NCBI RefSeq assembly: GCF_001571085.1
Contig: NZ_BCTC01000042.1
Span: 1 to 53,152 of the forward strand
DNA: 53,152 bases
Source: Azohydromonas lata NBRC 102462
GTDB taxonomy: Bacteria; Pseudomonadota; Gammaproteobacteria; Burkholderiales; Burkholderiaceae_C
Reading direction: 5' to 3'
Shown here piece by piece: positions 40,466 to 48,576 of this stretch. Position 1 is the stretch's first letter. Every line of letters begins with the position of its first letter. The notes beneath the pieces are model-generated. The model did no database searches and was not told the origin of the DNA. It was given only the letters and a program-made list of their open reading frames with translations. The position numbers and the translations under genes are program-made.

Positions 40466-41875
40466 ATGCCGCAACCGACCACCGCAACCCCGCCGAGCAC
40501 CGCACCGGCCGGCACCCATGCCGCCCAGCAGGCGGACACCTTCGACCTTCAAGCCCTGCAGCGGGGCGAGCCGGTGCTGTGGACGGCCACCGCGCCCCGG
40601 CCCGCCGCCCAGGCGCCAAACGGCGCAGGCATTAGCCAGCTTGATGTGGAGGCGGCCGTGGCGCGCTGGCGCCGCTTCGCGCCGCTGCTGGCCGGGCTGT
40701 TCCCGGAGCTGCAGGCGCGGGAGGGCGTGATCGAGTCCGAGCTGCTGCCCGTGCCCGCGCTGCAGCAGGCGCTGGGCCTGTCGCCGGACTTCGGCACCCT
40801 GTTCGTGAAGGCCGACCACGGCCTGCCGGTGGCGGGCTCCGTCAAGGCGCGCGGCGGCATCCACGAGGTGTTGGAGCACGCCGAGGCGCTGGCACTGCGC
40901 CATGGCCTGCTCACGCCGGACGGCGACTACCGCGTGCTGGCCGGCCCGGCCGCGCGTGCCCTGTTCGCCTGCCACCAGGTGGCCGTGGGCTCCACGGGCA
41001 ACCTGGGCCTGGCCATTGGCGTGATGGCCTCGGCCCTGGGCTTCAAGGCCGTGGTGCACATGTCGGCCGACGCCAAGGACTGGAAAAAGGCCCGGCTGCG
41101 CGCACGCGGCGTGGACGTGGTGGAGCACGCGGGCGACTACGCCCAGGCCGTGGCCGCGGGCCGCCGCGAGGCCGAGGCCGACCCGGCTTGCCACTTCGTG
41201 GACGACGAGCGCTCGCGCTCGCTGTTCCTGGGCTACGCCGCCGCCGCCCCGCACCTGGCGCTGCAACTGGCCGCCCTGGGCCGCCCGGTGGACGCGCAGC
41301 ACCCGCTCTTCGTGTACCTGCCCTGCGGCGTGGGCGGCGCGCCGGGCGGTGTCGCCTTCGGCCTGGCGCAGCTCTTCGGCCCCCACGTGCACTGCTTCTT
41401 CGCCGAGCCCACGGCATCGCCGTGCTTCCTGCTGCAGATGCTGGCCACCACGCCGGGCTTCGAATTTTTGGGCAGCAACCCGTCGGTCTACGACGTGGGC
41501 CTGGACAACCGCACCGAGGCCGACGGCCTGGCCGTGCCCAGCGCCTCGGAGCTGGCCGCCGCCGTGGCGGGGCCGCTGCTGGGCGGCGTCTACACGGTGC
41601 AGGACGAGACGCTGTTCAAGCTGCTGCACGCCGCCGCCCGCACCGAGGGGCTGCGCATTGAGCCCTCGGCCGCGGCCGGCTTCACCGGCCCCGCCATGCT
41701 GCGCGACACGCCCGCGGGCCGGGCCTACATCGAGCGGCACGGCCTGGCGCCGCACATGGCCGCGGCCACGCACATCGCCTGGACCACCGGGGGCCTGTTC
41801 GTCCCCGAGGACGAGTACGCCCGCTTCCTGGCCCGCGGCCAGGAGGCCGCCGCTGCTTCAGACGCGGCAGCCTGA
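40466..41875 (+). CDS. dsdA: D-serine ammonia-lyase (PLP fold-type II)
   Basis: 469 residues. The PLP lysine is K127 in [15 protein letters not shown], the phosphate loop is [11 protein letters not shown], and the [17 protein letters not shown] and [16 protein letters not shown] blocks are characteristic of bacterial DsdA. The enzyme deaminates D-serine to pyruvate and ammonia; D-threonine is a weaker substrate. The N-terminal ~25 residues are a variable Pro/Thr-rich leader. First gene of a five-gene operon of D-amino-acid flavour, activated or repressed by the divergent LysR protein. Confidence 0.9.
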   Translation: MPQPTTATPPSTAPAGTHAAQQADTFDLQALQRGEPVLWTATAPRPAAQAPNGAGISQLDVEAAVARWRRFAPLLAGLFPELQAREGVIESELLPVPALQQALGLSPDFGTLFVKADHGLPVAGSVKARGGIHEVLEHAEALALRHGLLTPDGDYRVLAGPAARALFACHQVAVGSTGNLGLAIGVMASALGFKAVVHMSADAKDWKKARLRARGVDVVEHAGDYAQAVAAGRREAEADPACHFVDDERSRSLFLGYAAAAPHLALQLAALGRPVDAQHPLFVYLPCGVGGAPGGVAFGLAQLFGPHVHCFFAEPTASPCFLLQMLATTPGFEFLGSNPSVYDVGLDNRTEADGLAVPSASELAAAVAGPLLGGVYTVQDETLFKLLHAAARTEGLRIEPSAAAGFTGPAMLRDTPAGRAYIERHGLAPHMAAATHIAWTTGGLFVPEDEYARFLARGQEAAAASDAAA

Positions 41876-41925
41876 ATTCCACGCAAGGTTTCTCTCTCAA
41901 CCACCCCCGCCCAAAGGAACGCCCC

Positions 41926-42909
41926 ATGAAGAAGCCCACTTTCCTGCTCCATGCCACGGTTGCGGCCGCGGCGCTCGCCGCGCCGCTGGGCGTTGCCTGG
42001 GCGGCGGACGCGACGTACCCCACCAAGCCGATCCAACTGGTGATCCCCTTCCCGCCGGGCGGTGCCACCGACGTGGCCGGGCGGCTGCTGGCCAAGGCGC
42101 TGGAGGCCAAGCTGGGCCAGACCGTGATGGCGGACAACCGCGCCGGCGCCGGCACCGTCATTGGCGCCAGCTTCGTGGCCAAGGCCCCGGCCGATGGCCA
42201 CACGCTGCTGGTGAGCTCGGGCACCACCTTCACCGTCAACCCGGCCATACAGCCCAAGCTGCCCTACGACCCCGTGAAGAGCTTCGAGCCGGTGGGGCTG
42301 GTGGCGCGCACGGGGCTGATCCTGCTGGCCAACAAGGACGTGCCGGCCAACAACCCCAAGGAGTTCGTCGCGCTGGCTAAGTCGCAGCCCGGCAAGCTGG
42401 CCTTCGCCTCCTTCGGCAACGGCTCCACGGCGCACTTCACCGGCGAGCTGCTGGCGCACATCACCGGCACGCAGCTCATGCACGTGCCCTACAAGGGCAG
42501 CGCCCCGGCGATGACGGACCTCATGGGCGGCCAGGTGCCCTTTGCCGTGGACACCGTGGCCGCGGCCCTTCCGCAGCTCAAGGGCGGCAAGATCAAGCCC
42601 ATCGCCGTCACCACGGCCAAGCGCTCCACGCTGCTGCCGGGCGTGCCCACCTTCGCCGAAAGCGGCTACGCCCTGGACGCCGACACCTGGCTGGCGGTGG
42701 TGGCCCCGCGCGGCCTGCCGCCCGCGGTGAAGGCCAAGCTGGAGAAGGCGCTGGCCGAGGTGATGGAGCAGCCGGACGTGCGGGAGAAACTCGCGGCCAG
42801 CGGCTTCGAGCCCGGCTACCAGAACGGCGCGGCGGTGGAGGCGCTCATCCAAAAGGAGCTGCCGCTGATGCGTGAAACTGCGCAGCGCGCCCACATCACC
42901 GCCGACTGA
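41926..42909 (+). CDS. Tripartite tricarboxylate transporter substrate-binding protein (Bug family)
   Basis: 327 residues with a signal peptide ending AWAAD and the Bug core: QLVIPFPPGGATDVAGRLLA, ADNRAGAGTVIGASFVA, FASFGNGSTAHFTGELL, VPYKGSAPAMTDLMGGQ, and the late FAESGYALDADTWLAVV. Its position inside the D-amino-acid operon suggests that it binds an amino-acid-derived carboxylate. Bug proteins for D- or acidic amino acids are known; the ligand here is inferred. No membrane partners nearby. Confidence 0.93.
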   Translation: MKKPTFLLHATVAAAALAAPLGVAWAADATYPTKPIQLVIPFPPGGATDVAGRLLAKALEAKLGQTVMADNRAGAGTVIGASFVAKAPADGHTLLVSSGTTFTVNPAIQPKLPYDPVKSFEPVGLVARTGLILLANKDVPANNPKEFVALAKSQPGKLAFASFGNGSTAHFTGELLAHITGTQLMHVPYKGSAPAMTDLMGGQVPFAVDTVAAALPQLKGGKIKPIAVTTAKRSTLLPGVPTFAESGYALDADTWLAVVAPRGLPPAVKAKLEKALAEVMEQPDVREKLAASGFEPGYQNGAAVEALIQKELPLMRETAQRAHITAD

Positions 42910-42925
42910 CCGAAAGGCTCACGCC

Positions 42926-44053
42926 ATGCCCATGACGGAAGGTTTCCTGCCCTTCCCGCCCGCCGCCACGGCGGGGCAAGCCCTTGCCGAGGTGGACACG
43001 CCCGCCCTGCTGCTGGACCTGGACGCTTTCGAGCGCAACCTGGCCCGCATGCAGGCCGCGGCCGACGCCGCCGGCGTGCACCTGCGCCCGCATGCCAAGG
43101 CGCACAAGTGCCCTGCCGTGGCGCTGGCGCAGATGGCGCGCGGCGCGGTGGGCGTGTGCTGCCAGAAGGCCAGCGAGGCGCTGCCCTTCCTGCTTGCCGG
43201 GGTGCGCGACGTGCACGTGAGCAACGAGCTGGCCTCGCCGCTCAAGGCGCGCGCGCTGGCGCAGTGGGCGCGCCAGGCCCGCTTGAGCGTGTGCGTGGAC
43301 GACGCCGCGCAGGTGGACGCCCTGGCCGAGGCCACGCGCGAGGCCGGCAGCCACCTCGACGTGCTGGTGGAAATCGACATCGGCCAGGGCCGCTGCGGCG
43401 TGGCCGACGCGGCCGCCGTGCAGCGGCTGCTGCAGCGGCTGGCGCCGCATCCGCAATTGAGCTTCGCCGGGCTGCAGGCCTACCAGGGCGGGCTGCAGCA
43501 CCTGCGCAGCCGCGACCAGCGGCGCGAACAGGCGCTGCGCGCGGCGGCGCGGGCCGGCGAGGTCGTGACGGCGCTGGAGAACGCCGGGGTGCGCTGCGCC
43601 ACCGTCACCGGCGGCGGCACGGGCAGCGTGGAGTGGGACCTGGAAAGCGGCGTCTACACCGAGCTGCAGCCGGGCTCCTACGCCTTCATGGACCGCGACT
43701 ACGCCGACAACGAGGCCGGCGCGCTGCGCTTCGAGCACGCCTTGTTCGTCGCCACGCGCGTGATGAGCACGGCCGCGGGCACGCACGCCGTGGTGGACGC
43801 GGGGCTCAAATCGCTGACGCTGGAGTGCGGCCTGCCGGTGCTGTGGCCCGCCGATGGCGCGTTGGCCTACACGCAGGCCAACGACGAGCACGGCCTCGTG
43901 GACGGCGCACCGCTGCCCGCGCTGGGCAGCCTGCTGCGCCTGGTGCCCGGCCACTGCGACCCGACTTTCAACTTGCACGACGAGATCGTGGCCTTCCGCG
44001 GCGAGCGCGTCGAAGCCGTGTGGCCCGTGGCCGCGCGCGGCCTGAGCCGCTGA
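42926..44053 (+). CDS. DSD1-family PLP enzyme (D-threonine / 3-hydroxy-D-aspartate aldolase-like)
   Basis: 375 residues, fold-type III (alanine-racemase-like) PLP protein. The Schiff-base lysine is K58 in LRPHAKAHK. Further landmarks are EIDIGQGRCGV, TGGGTGSVEWD and the C-terminal metal site in LVPGHCDPTFNLHDE, which supplies the His and Cys used to bind a divalent metal. Members cleave or dehydrate D-3-hydroxy-amino acids: D-threonine aldolase, 3-hydroxy-D-aspartate aldolase, or eukaryotic-type D-serine dehydratase. Since the operon already has DsdA, an aldolase role giving glycine or glyoxylate products is favoured. Confidence 0.85.
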   Translation: MPMTEGFLPFPPAATAGQALAEVDTPALLLDLDAFERNLARMQAAADAAGVHLRPHAKAHKCPAVALAQMARGAVGVCCQKASEALPFLLAGVRDVHVSNELASPLKARALAQWARQARLSVCVDDAAQVDALAEATREAGSHLDVLVEIDIGQGRCGVADAAAVQRLLQRLAPHPQLSFAGLQAYQGGLQHLRSRDQRREQALRAAARAGEVVTALENAGVRCATVTGGGTGSVEWDLESGVYTELQPGSYAFMDRDYADNEAGALRFEHALFVATRVMSTAAGTHAVVDAGLKSLTLECGLPVLWPADGALAYTQANDEHGLVDGAPLPALGSLLRLVPGHCDPTFNLHDEIVAFRGERVEAVWPVAARGLSR

Positions 44054-44093
44054 CTGCACTGACACCCCCAAAAACCGAGAGAGACAAACACCC

Positions 44094-45611
44094 ATGCAGA
44101 CCCCCGACATCACCTCCCTGAGCGCCGTCGAGATGCGCCGCCGCATCGGTGCGCGGCAGCTCTCGCCGGTCGAGCTGCTGCAGGCGTGCATCGCGCGCAT
44201 CGAGGCGGTGAACCCCTACGTCAACGCCGTCACCGCCACCTGCTTCGAGCGCGCCCGCGAGGAGGCCCGCGCCGCCGAGCAGGCCGTCATGAAGGGCGAG
44301 CCGCTGGGCCTGCTGCACGGCCTGCCGCTGGGCGTGAAGGACCTGGAAGAGACGGCCGGGCTGCTCACCACCTACGGCTCGCCCATACACCGCGGCAACG
44401 TGCCGGCGGCCGACAACGTGCTGGTGGCGCGGCTGCGCGCGGCCGGCGCCATCGTGGCGGGCAAGACCAACGTGCCGGAGATGGGCGCGGGCGCGAACAG
44501 CTTCAACCCGGTCTGGGGCGCCACGGGCAACCCCTTCAACCCGAACCTGAACGCGGGCGGCTCCTCCGGCGGATCGGCCGCGGCGCTGGCGCTGGACCTG
44601 CTGCCGGTGTGCACGGGCTCGGACACGGGCGGCTCGCTGCGCATTCCGGCGGCCAAGTGCGGCGTGGTGGGCTTCCGGCCCTCGCCCGGCGTGGTGCCCA
44701 GCTCGCGCAAGCCGCTGGGCTGGACGCCCATCTCCGTGGTCGGCCCCATGGGCCGCACCGTGGCCGACGCCTGCCTGCAGCTCGCGGCCACGGCCGGCGT
44801 ATCGGCCACCGACCCGCTGACCTACGAGCTGGACCCGATGAGCTTCCTGCTGCCGCAGGACGTGGACCTGAGCGGCCTGCGCGTGGGCTACACCGAGGAC
44901 TTCGGCGCCTGCGCGGTGGACGACGGCATACGCGCCGTGTTCCGCGAGAAGGTGCAGGCCATGCGCCACCTCTTCCGCAGTTGCGAGCCGCTGGCGCTGG
45001 ACTTGGGCGAGGTGCACCGCTGCTTCGACGTGCTGCGCGCCGAGGCCTTCGTGGCCGGCATGCGCGAGGCCTACGAGCGCGACCCGATGAGCCTGGGCCC
45101 CAACCCGCGCGCCAACTACGAGATGGGCGCCGCCATGCGGCTGCTGGACTGCGCCTGGGCGCAAGCCGAGCAGACGCGCATCCTGGCGCGCTTCCAGGCC
45201 GCCTTCCGCGACGTGGACGTGATCCTGGCGCCCACCACGCCCGTGTCGCCCTTCCCCTGGACGCAGCCGCACGCCGCCACCATCAACGGGCAGGCGCAGG
45301 AGAACTACTACCGCTGGCTGTCGCTGACCTACGTCACCACGCTGACCACGCACCCCGCGCTGAGCCTGCCCTGCGGCACCGACCACGCGGGCATGCCTTT
45401 CGGCTTGCAGGTCGTTGGGCGCTTCCGGGCCGACCGCCACACGCTGGGCGTGGCGCACGCGATGGAGCAGGCGTTCAACGGCATCGCTGCGCTGCGCCGC
45501 CCGGTGCCGGACGCGGGCCGGCTGCGGCGCGCGGAGCCGGCGCTGGACTCCATCGTCACCGCGCCGCCCGTGCTGGGCGGCACCTCCACCGGCACCGCCT
45601 CGGCGGTCTGA
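44094..45611 (+). CDS. Amidase (amidase-signature family)
   Basis: 505 residues. The Ser-cisSer-Lys triad is complete: K82 (LGVKDLEE), S157 (NAGGSSGGSAA) and S181 (GSDTGGSLRIPA), with the same 75 and 24 residue spacings as fatty acid amide hydrolase. C-terminal PTTPVSPFPW and SLPCGTDHAGMPFGLQVVG complete the family pattern. No signal peptide, so cytoplasmic. It probably releases a D-amino acid or its carboxylate from an amide for the flanking enzymes. Forty bases separate it from the aldolase gene. Confidence 0.9.
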   Translation: MQTPDITSLSAVEMRRRIGARQLSPVELLQACIARIEAVNPYVNAVTATCFERAREEARAAEQAVMKGEPLGLLHGLPLGVKDLEETAGLLTTYGSPIHRGNVPAADNVLVARLRAAGAIVAGKTNVPEMGAGANSFNPVWGATGNPFNPNLNAGGSSGGSAAALALDLLPVCTGSDTGGSLRIPAAKCGVVGFRPSPGVVPSSRKPLGWTPISVVGPMGRTVADACLQLAATAGVSATDPLTYELDPMSFLLPQDVDLSGLRVGYTEDFGACAVDDGIRAVFREKVQAMRHLFRSCEPLALDLGEVHRCFDVLRAEAFVAGMREAYERDPMSLGPNPRANYEMGAAMRLLDCAWAQAEQTRILARFQAAFRDVDVILAPTTPVSPFPWTQPHAATINGQAQENYYRWLSLTYVTTLTTHPALSLPCGTDHAGMPFGLQVVGRFRADRHTLGVAHAMEQAFNGIAALRRPVPDAGRLRRAEPALDSIVTAPPVLGGTSTGTASAV

Positions 45612-45617
45612 AACGCC

Positions 45618-46745
45618 ATGGACCGTTTTGATTTCATCGTGATCGGCGCCGGCATTGCCGGCGCCTCGGCCGCTTATGAGATTGCGGAGCGGGCCGGCGT
45701 GCTGTTGCTGGAGCGAGAGAGCCAGCCGGGCTACCACACCACGGGGCGCTCGGCGGCGCTGTACATGGAGAGCTACGGCACGCCGGCCATACGCGCGCTG
45801 ACGCGGGCCAGCCGCGCCTTCTTCGACGCGCCGCCGGAGGTGTTCGGCAGCGAGCCGCTGCTGTCGCCGCGCGGCGTGCTGCACGTGGCGCAGCCGGACC
45901 AGGGCGAGCTGCTGGAGGCGGCGTGGCGCGAGCTTTCGGAGCGCGGCGGCGGCGTGCGCCGCGTGGGCCGCGACGAGATGCTGGCGCTGGTGCCCTGCCT
46001 GCGCCCCGAGGCCACGGGCGCGGGCCTGGCCGAGGACAGCGCCAGCGACATCGACGTGCACGCGCTGCACCAGGGCTACCTGCGCGGGCTGCGCCAGCGC
46101 GGCGGGCAGCTGCGCAACCACGCGGAGGTGGTGGCGCTGTCGCGCGCGGACGGCCTGTGGACCGTGCGGCTGGCCGACGGGCAAGCCGTGCAGGCGCGCC
46201 ACGTGGTGAATGCCGCCGGCGCCTGGGCCGACGAGATTGCGAAGCTGGCCGGCGTGCGCCTGATCGGCCTGGAGCCGCGGCGGCGCAGCGCCTTCACCTT
46301 CTCGGCGCCCGCAGGCGTGGACGCCACCCGCTGGCCGGCGGTGGTGGGCGTGGACGAGAGCTATTACTTCAAGCCGGATGCGGGGCAGTTGCTGGGCTCG
46401 CCGGCCAATGCCGACCCGGTGGCGCCGCACGACGTGGTGCCGGAGGAGCTGGACGTGGCGATGGGCATCTACCGCATCGAGCAGGCCACCACCATGACCA
46501 TCCGCCGCCCGGGGCACACCTGGGCCGGCCTGCGCTCCTTCGTGGCCGACGGCGACATGGTGATCGGCTGGGACGTGCAGGCCGAAGGCTTCTTCTGGCT
46601 GGCCGCGCAAGGCGGCTACGGCATACAGAGCGCGCCGGGCGCGGCGCTGCTGGCGCGCAGCCTGGCCTTGGGCGAGCCGCTGCCGCAGGGGCTGCGGGAG
46701 CAGGAGGTGGATGTGCGGGCGCTGTCGCCTGGGCGGTTGGGTTGA
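45618..46745 (+). CDS. FAD-dependent amino-acid oxidase/dehydrogenase (DAO family)
   Basis: 375 residues. FAD-binding motif FIVIGAGIAGASAAYEIAE at the N-terminus, the HTTGRSAALYMESYG flavin loop, HVVNAAGAWADEIAKLAGV in the middle, and LAAQGGYGIQSAPGAALLA at the C-terminus place it with D-amino-acid/glycine/sarcosine oxidoreductases of the DadA-SoxB-like group. It starts 7 bases after the amidase stop and ends the operon. It could oxidise the D-amino acids or glycine generated upstream; sarcosine from creatinase is a speculative alternative. Confidence 0.88.
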   Translation: MDRFDFIVIGAGIAGASAAYEIAERAGVLLLERESQPGYHTTGRSAALYMESYGTPAIRALTRASRAFFDAPPEVFGSEPLLSPRGVLHVAQPDQGELLEAAWRELSERGGGVRRVGRDEMLALVPCLRPEATGAGLAEDSASDIDVHALHQGYLRGLRQRGGQLRNHAEVVALSRADGLWTVRLADGQAVQARHVVNAAGAWADEIAKLAGVRLIGLEPRRRSAFTFSAPAGVDATRWPAVVGVDESYYFKPDAGQLLGSPANADPVAPHDVVPEELDVAMGIYRIEQATTMTIRRPGHTWAGLRSFVADGDMVIGWDVQAEGFFWLAAQGGYGIQSAPGAALLARSLALGEPLPQGLREQEVDVRALSPGRLG

Positions 46746-46760
46746 GGGCACTGCTCTAAT

Positions 46761-46790
46761 GCGGGCGCCTGGAAGCCGCCAGGCGCCCGC
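46761..46790 (+). terminator. Hairpin ending the D-amino-acid operon
   Basis: A 12-bp perfect stem, GCGGGCGCCTGG (46761-46772) with CCAGGCGCCCGC (46779-46790), loop AAGCCG, lies 16 bases after the stop. The following sequence has only a short T run, so it is a weak or Rho-assisted terminator. Confidence 0.55.
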
Positions 46791-46792
46791 TC

Positions 46793-47315
46793 GGCATTTC
46801 CTGCGGGCAACGCGGGCGGGCTGGGAAATTCTCACGGCCAGCCCCAGATGCGCGCGCCGGGTATTTGACGGCAAGCACATCCGGCAGCCAGACGGCGCCG
46901 AAACCGGCCTGCAAATCGCAGGCGGAAATGACCTCGTCCAGCCACGGCACATCCATTCTCTGGACTTGGCCAAAAAATACAGGATGGCGCCCTTGGCCTG
47001 ACTTTATGTGGCGACTGAAACCTGTCGCTCGGCGGCGAGCCAGGAAAAAAATTCCGTGATTTCTTCCACATCCATTTCCTTGGGATGGCGTTTGCCGTGG
47101 AAAAGAATGAAGCGCTTGGCCTGGCCGACGTAGGCTTCTTCGGTGCGCAACGAAAATAGTGGCGCAGCGTGGATTTCCGCGCGCAGGCGGTCGAGCAAGT
47201 AGGGCGATTTAAACTGATTTTCGTCAAAGCTGGGGCCTGATTTCGTGTAGTTGCTGGGTTCGGCGACAGGAAAATTCCAGGCTTCGAAGTCGTGGAGGGC
47301 GTTGGCGGTGTCCAA
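46793..47315 (-). pseudogene. intI: Decayed integron integrase (IntI-type tyrosine recombinase)
   Basis: From a TTG at 47315 the frame gives 103 residues whose second half (LLDRLRAEIHAAPLFSLRTE, EAYVGQAKRFILFHGKRHP, EEITEFFSWLAAERQVS) is the N-terminal core-binding domain of integron integrases; a stop follows at 47004. Further along, 46793-46960 encodes GAVWLPDVLAVKYP and, one frame over, GARIWGWP, then FPARPRC, which matches the IntI-specific stretch of the catalytic domain. About 130-150 residues between the two blocks are deleted and at least two frameshifts are present. The active-site residues are gone. Orientation, opposite to the cassettes on its right, is that of a true integron. Confidence 0.75.
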
Positions 47316-47326
47316 GCGCTTTTTTT

Positions 47327-47472
47327 TGCGGCCTAACGCACCGCAGGCAGACCCGGAACGTAAGGCGATCTCATCACCGTGCTGAGAATGGACGGCCGGG
47401 TGATGATGGCGGGTTCGAGTTGTTTAGGCCGCATCGGCGCCTTGTTACCGATCGGGTCAATTAACGTTGGGT
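47327..47472. repeat. Integron attachment region: attC-like palindrome plus core site
   Basis: Arms TGCGGCCTAA (47327-47336) and TTAGGCCGCA (47424-47433) enclose an inner pair TCATCACC (47371-47378) / GGTGATGA (47399-47406). The outer arms hold GCCTAAC (RYYYAAC inverse core) and GTTTAGGC (GTTRRRY core with one extra T), as in attC sites, over about 100 bases. A clean core GTTGGGT at 47466-47472 marks the first cassette boundary, about 150 bases from the integrase start. Confidence 0.6.
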
Positions 47473-47489
47473 GTTATTGCAATAACCAT

Positions 47490-47870
47490 ATGTCCATAGC
47501 AACCCAATTCCAGGCAAACCTGGGAGCCGAAGTGACCGCACTGCTGGGCTCGAAACATCGGTTCTTCAAGTCTCGGATGGATATCCGAGCCGAAGCACCA
47601 CAGGGCCACAACGTTGTTATCTTGTCAGGCTCGAATAAGTATTCACCATTCATCGACGTTGCCTTCTACTTTGGCAAGAACTTTGCTGCCGTAAAGGCGT
47701 TGGAGCCTAAGCACGGTCTGCACCATTTTCTCTATCATATTCAGAAATATTCTTATAACCGAGCATCGTTTTCTGAGTTTTCCTTCGATGGGCCTTGTAC
47801 TTGGTCGATCGATATCAATAACCCTCCTTCCAATCTTGCGCAAGAGATTGCGGCTGCAATAAAACCATGA
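47490..47870 (+). CDS. Integron cassette hypothetical protein
   Basis: 126 residues (MSIATQFQANLGAEVTALLG...), soluble, mixed alpha/beta, no recognised domain. The start codon is only 18 bases after the core site GTTGGGT, the tight spacing typical of cassette genes, and there is no good Shine-Dalgarno. Base composition is visibly more AT-rich than the surroundings and codon usage differs, indicating foreign origin. The stop overlaps the next gene start (ATGA). Confidence 0.75.
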   Translation: MSIATQFQANLGAEVTALLGSKHRFFKSRMDIRAEAPQGHNVVILSGSNKYSPFIDVAFYFGKNFAAVKALEPKHGLHHFLYHIQKYSYNRASFSEFSFDGPCTWSIDINNPPSNLAQEIAAAIKP

Positions 47871-48265
47871 ACCTCCAAATGCAACTTGTCTCGCGGATAT
47901 TCATTGCCATCAGCTTGCTGGTCTTCGCAGCCCCATTCTGCTGCGCGGCAAATGAAAGTTGGCCTTCAACCGTGGTCAAAATTGAAGACTTGAGAACCAC
48001 CTCGGAATTCGAAATACGTATTCCGGCCATAGTGGTGAAGGGCAAAGTAACCGGACCTGCCATCATCCGAGCGCATGTAGCCACGGACGGCGCAGTGGTT
48101 CGGACAGCACTTCTGTCTTCCTGTGGAAATGCAGACCTGGATGAAGCATCGTTGCGCGCCATAAGGGCAATGCGATTTGATCCTTACCTGGTGAATGGCG
48201 AACCAACCGATGTTTCACTTGTATTGCCCGTGCACATTCCCAAAAATTTCGGCCGAAGCAGATAA
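47867..48265 (+). CDS. Exported TonB C-terminal-like protein in the cassette
   Basis: 132 residues. A signal peptide (residues 1-27, ending FCCA) is followed by a small domain with the pattern AIIRAHVATDGAVVRTALLS then DEASLRAIRAMRFDPYLVNG, the core of TonB C-terminal/energy-transducer domains (V-x-F-x-V-x-x-x-G ... A-L-x-A-x-x-x-x-x-F-x-P). There is no proline-rich linker or N-terminal anchor, so it is not a working TonB itself. It overlaps the upstream gene by four bases and ends 19 bases before the inverse core ACCCAAC. Confidence 0.72.
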   Translation: MNLQMQLVSRIFIAISLLVFAAPFCCAANESWPSTVVKIEDLRTTSEFEIRIPAIVVKGKVTGPAIIRAHVATDGAVVRTALLSSCGNADLDEASLRAIRAMRFDPYLVNGEPTDVSLVLPVHIPKNFGRSR

Positions 48266-48576
48266 GCCGCACATTTTGCCTTTTACCCAACAAAAGGGTG
48301 CCATTTAAAACAGTTCATCATATTTTGATGAATGTGGGAGCGTGGTCGGCAGTCCATATCGGAAAATGGAGCTCCTGGTCTTTGCTGGTCATCATGACAT
48401 TCACCATCGTGGCCAATCTCAAACATATCAAGGGGCGCATTCATGTTCCCGCGTAACAGGGCCAACGACCCCGGCATACGATGCAGCAAATCCAGTTCGG
48501 TGCTGCGCACGCTTGAGAAGAGCCCTTTGCCTATTCGGCGTTGATCGCAAGCTCACGGTCTATCAATTTTCGGAAC
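48266..48576. other. Intergenic region with cassette-end remnant
   Basis: These 311 bases hold the inverse core ACCCAAC (48285-48291), which is the exact reverse complement of the cassette's leading core GTTGGGT at 47466. A 7-bp hairpin TTCATCA/TGATGAA (48314-48332) follows. No matching GTTRRRY core was found within 150 bases, so the right half of the attC appears lost. No gene seen. Confidence 0.55.
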
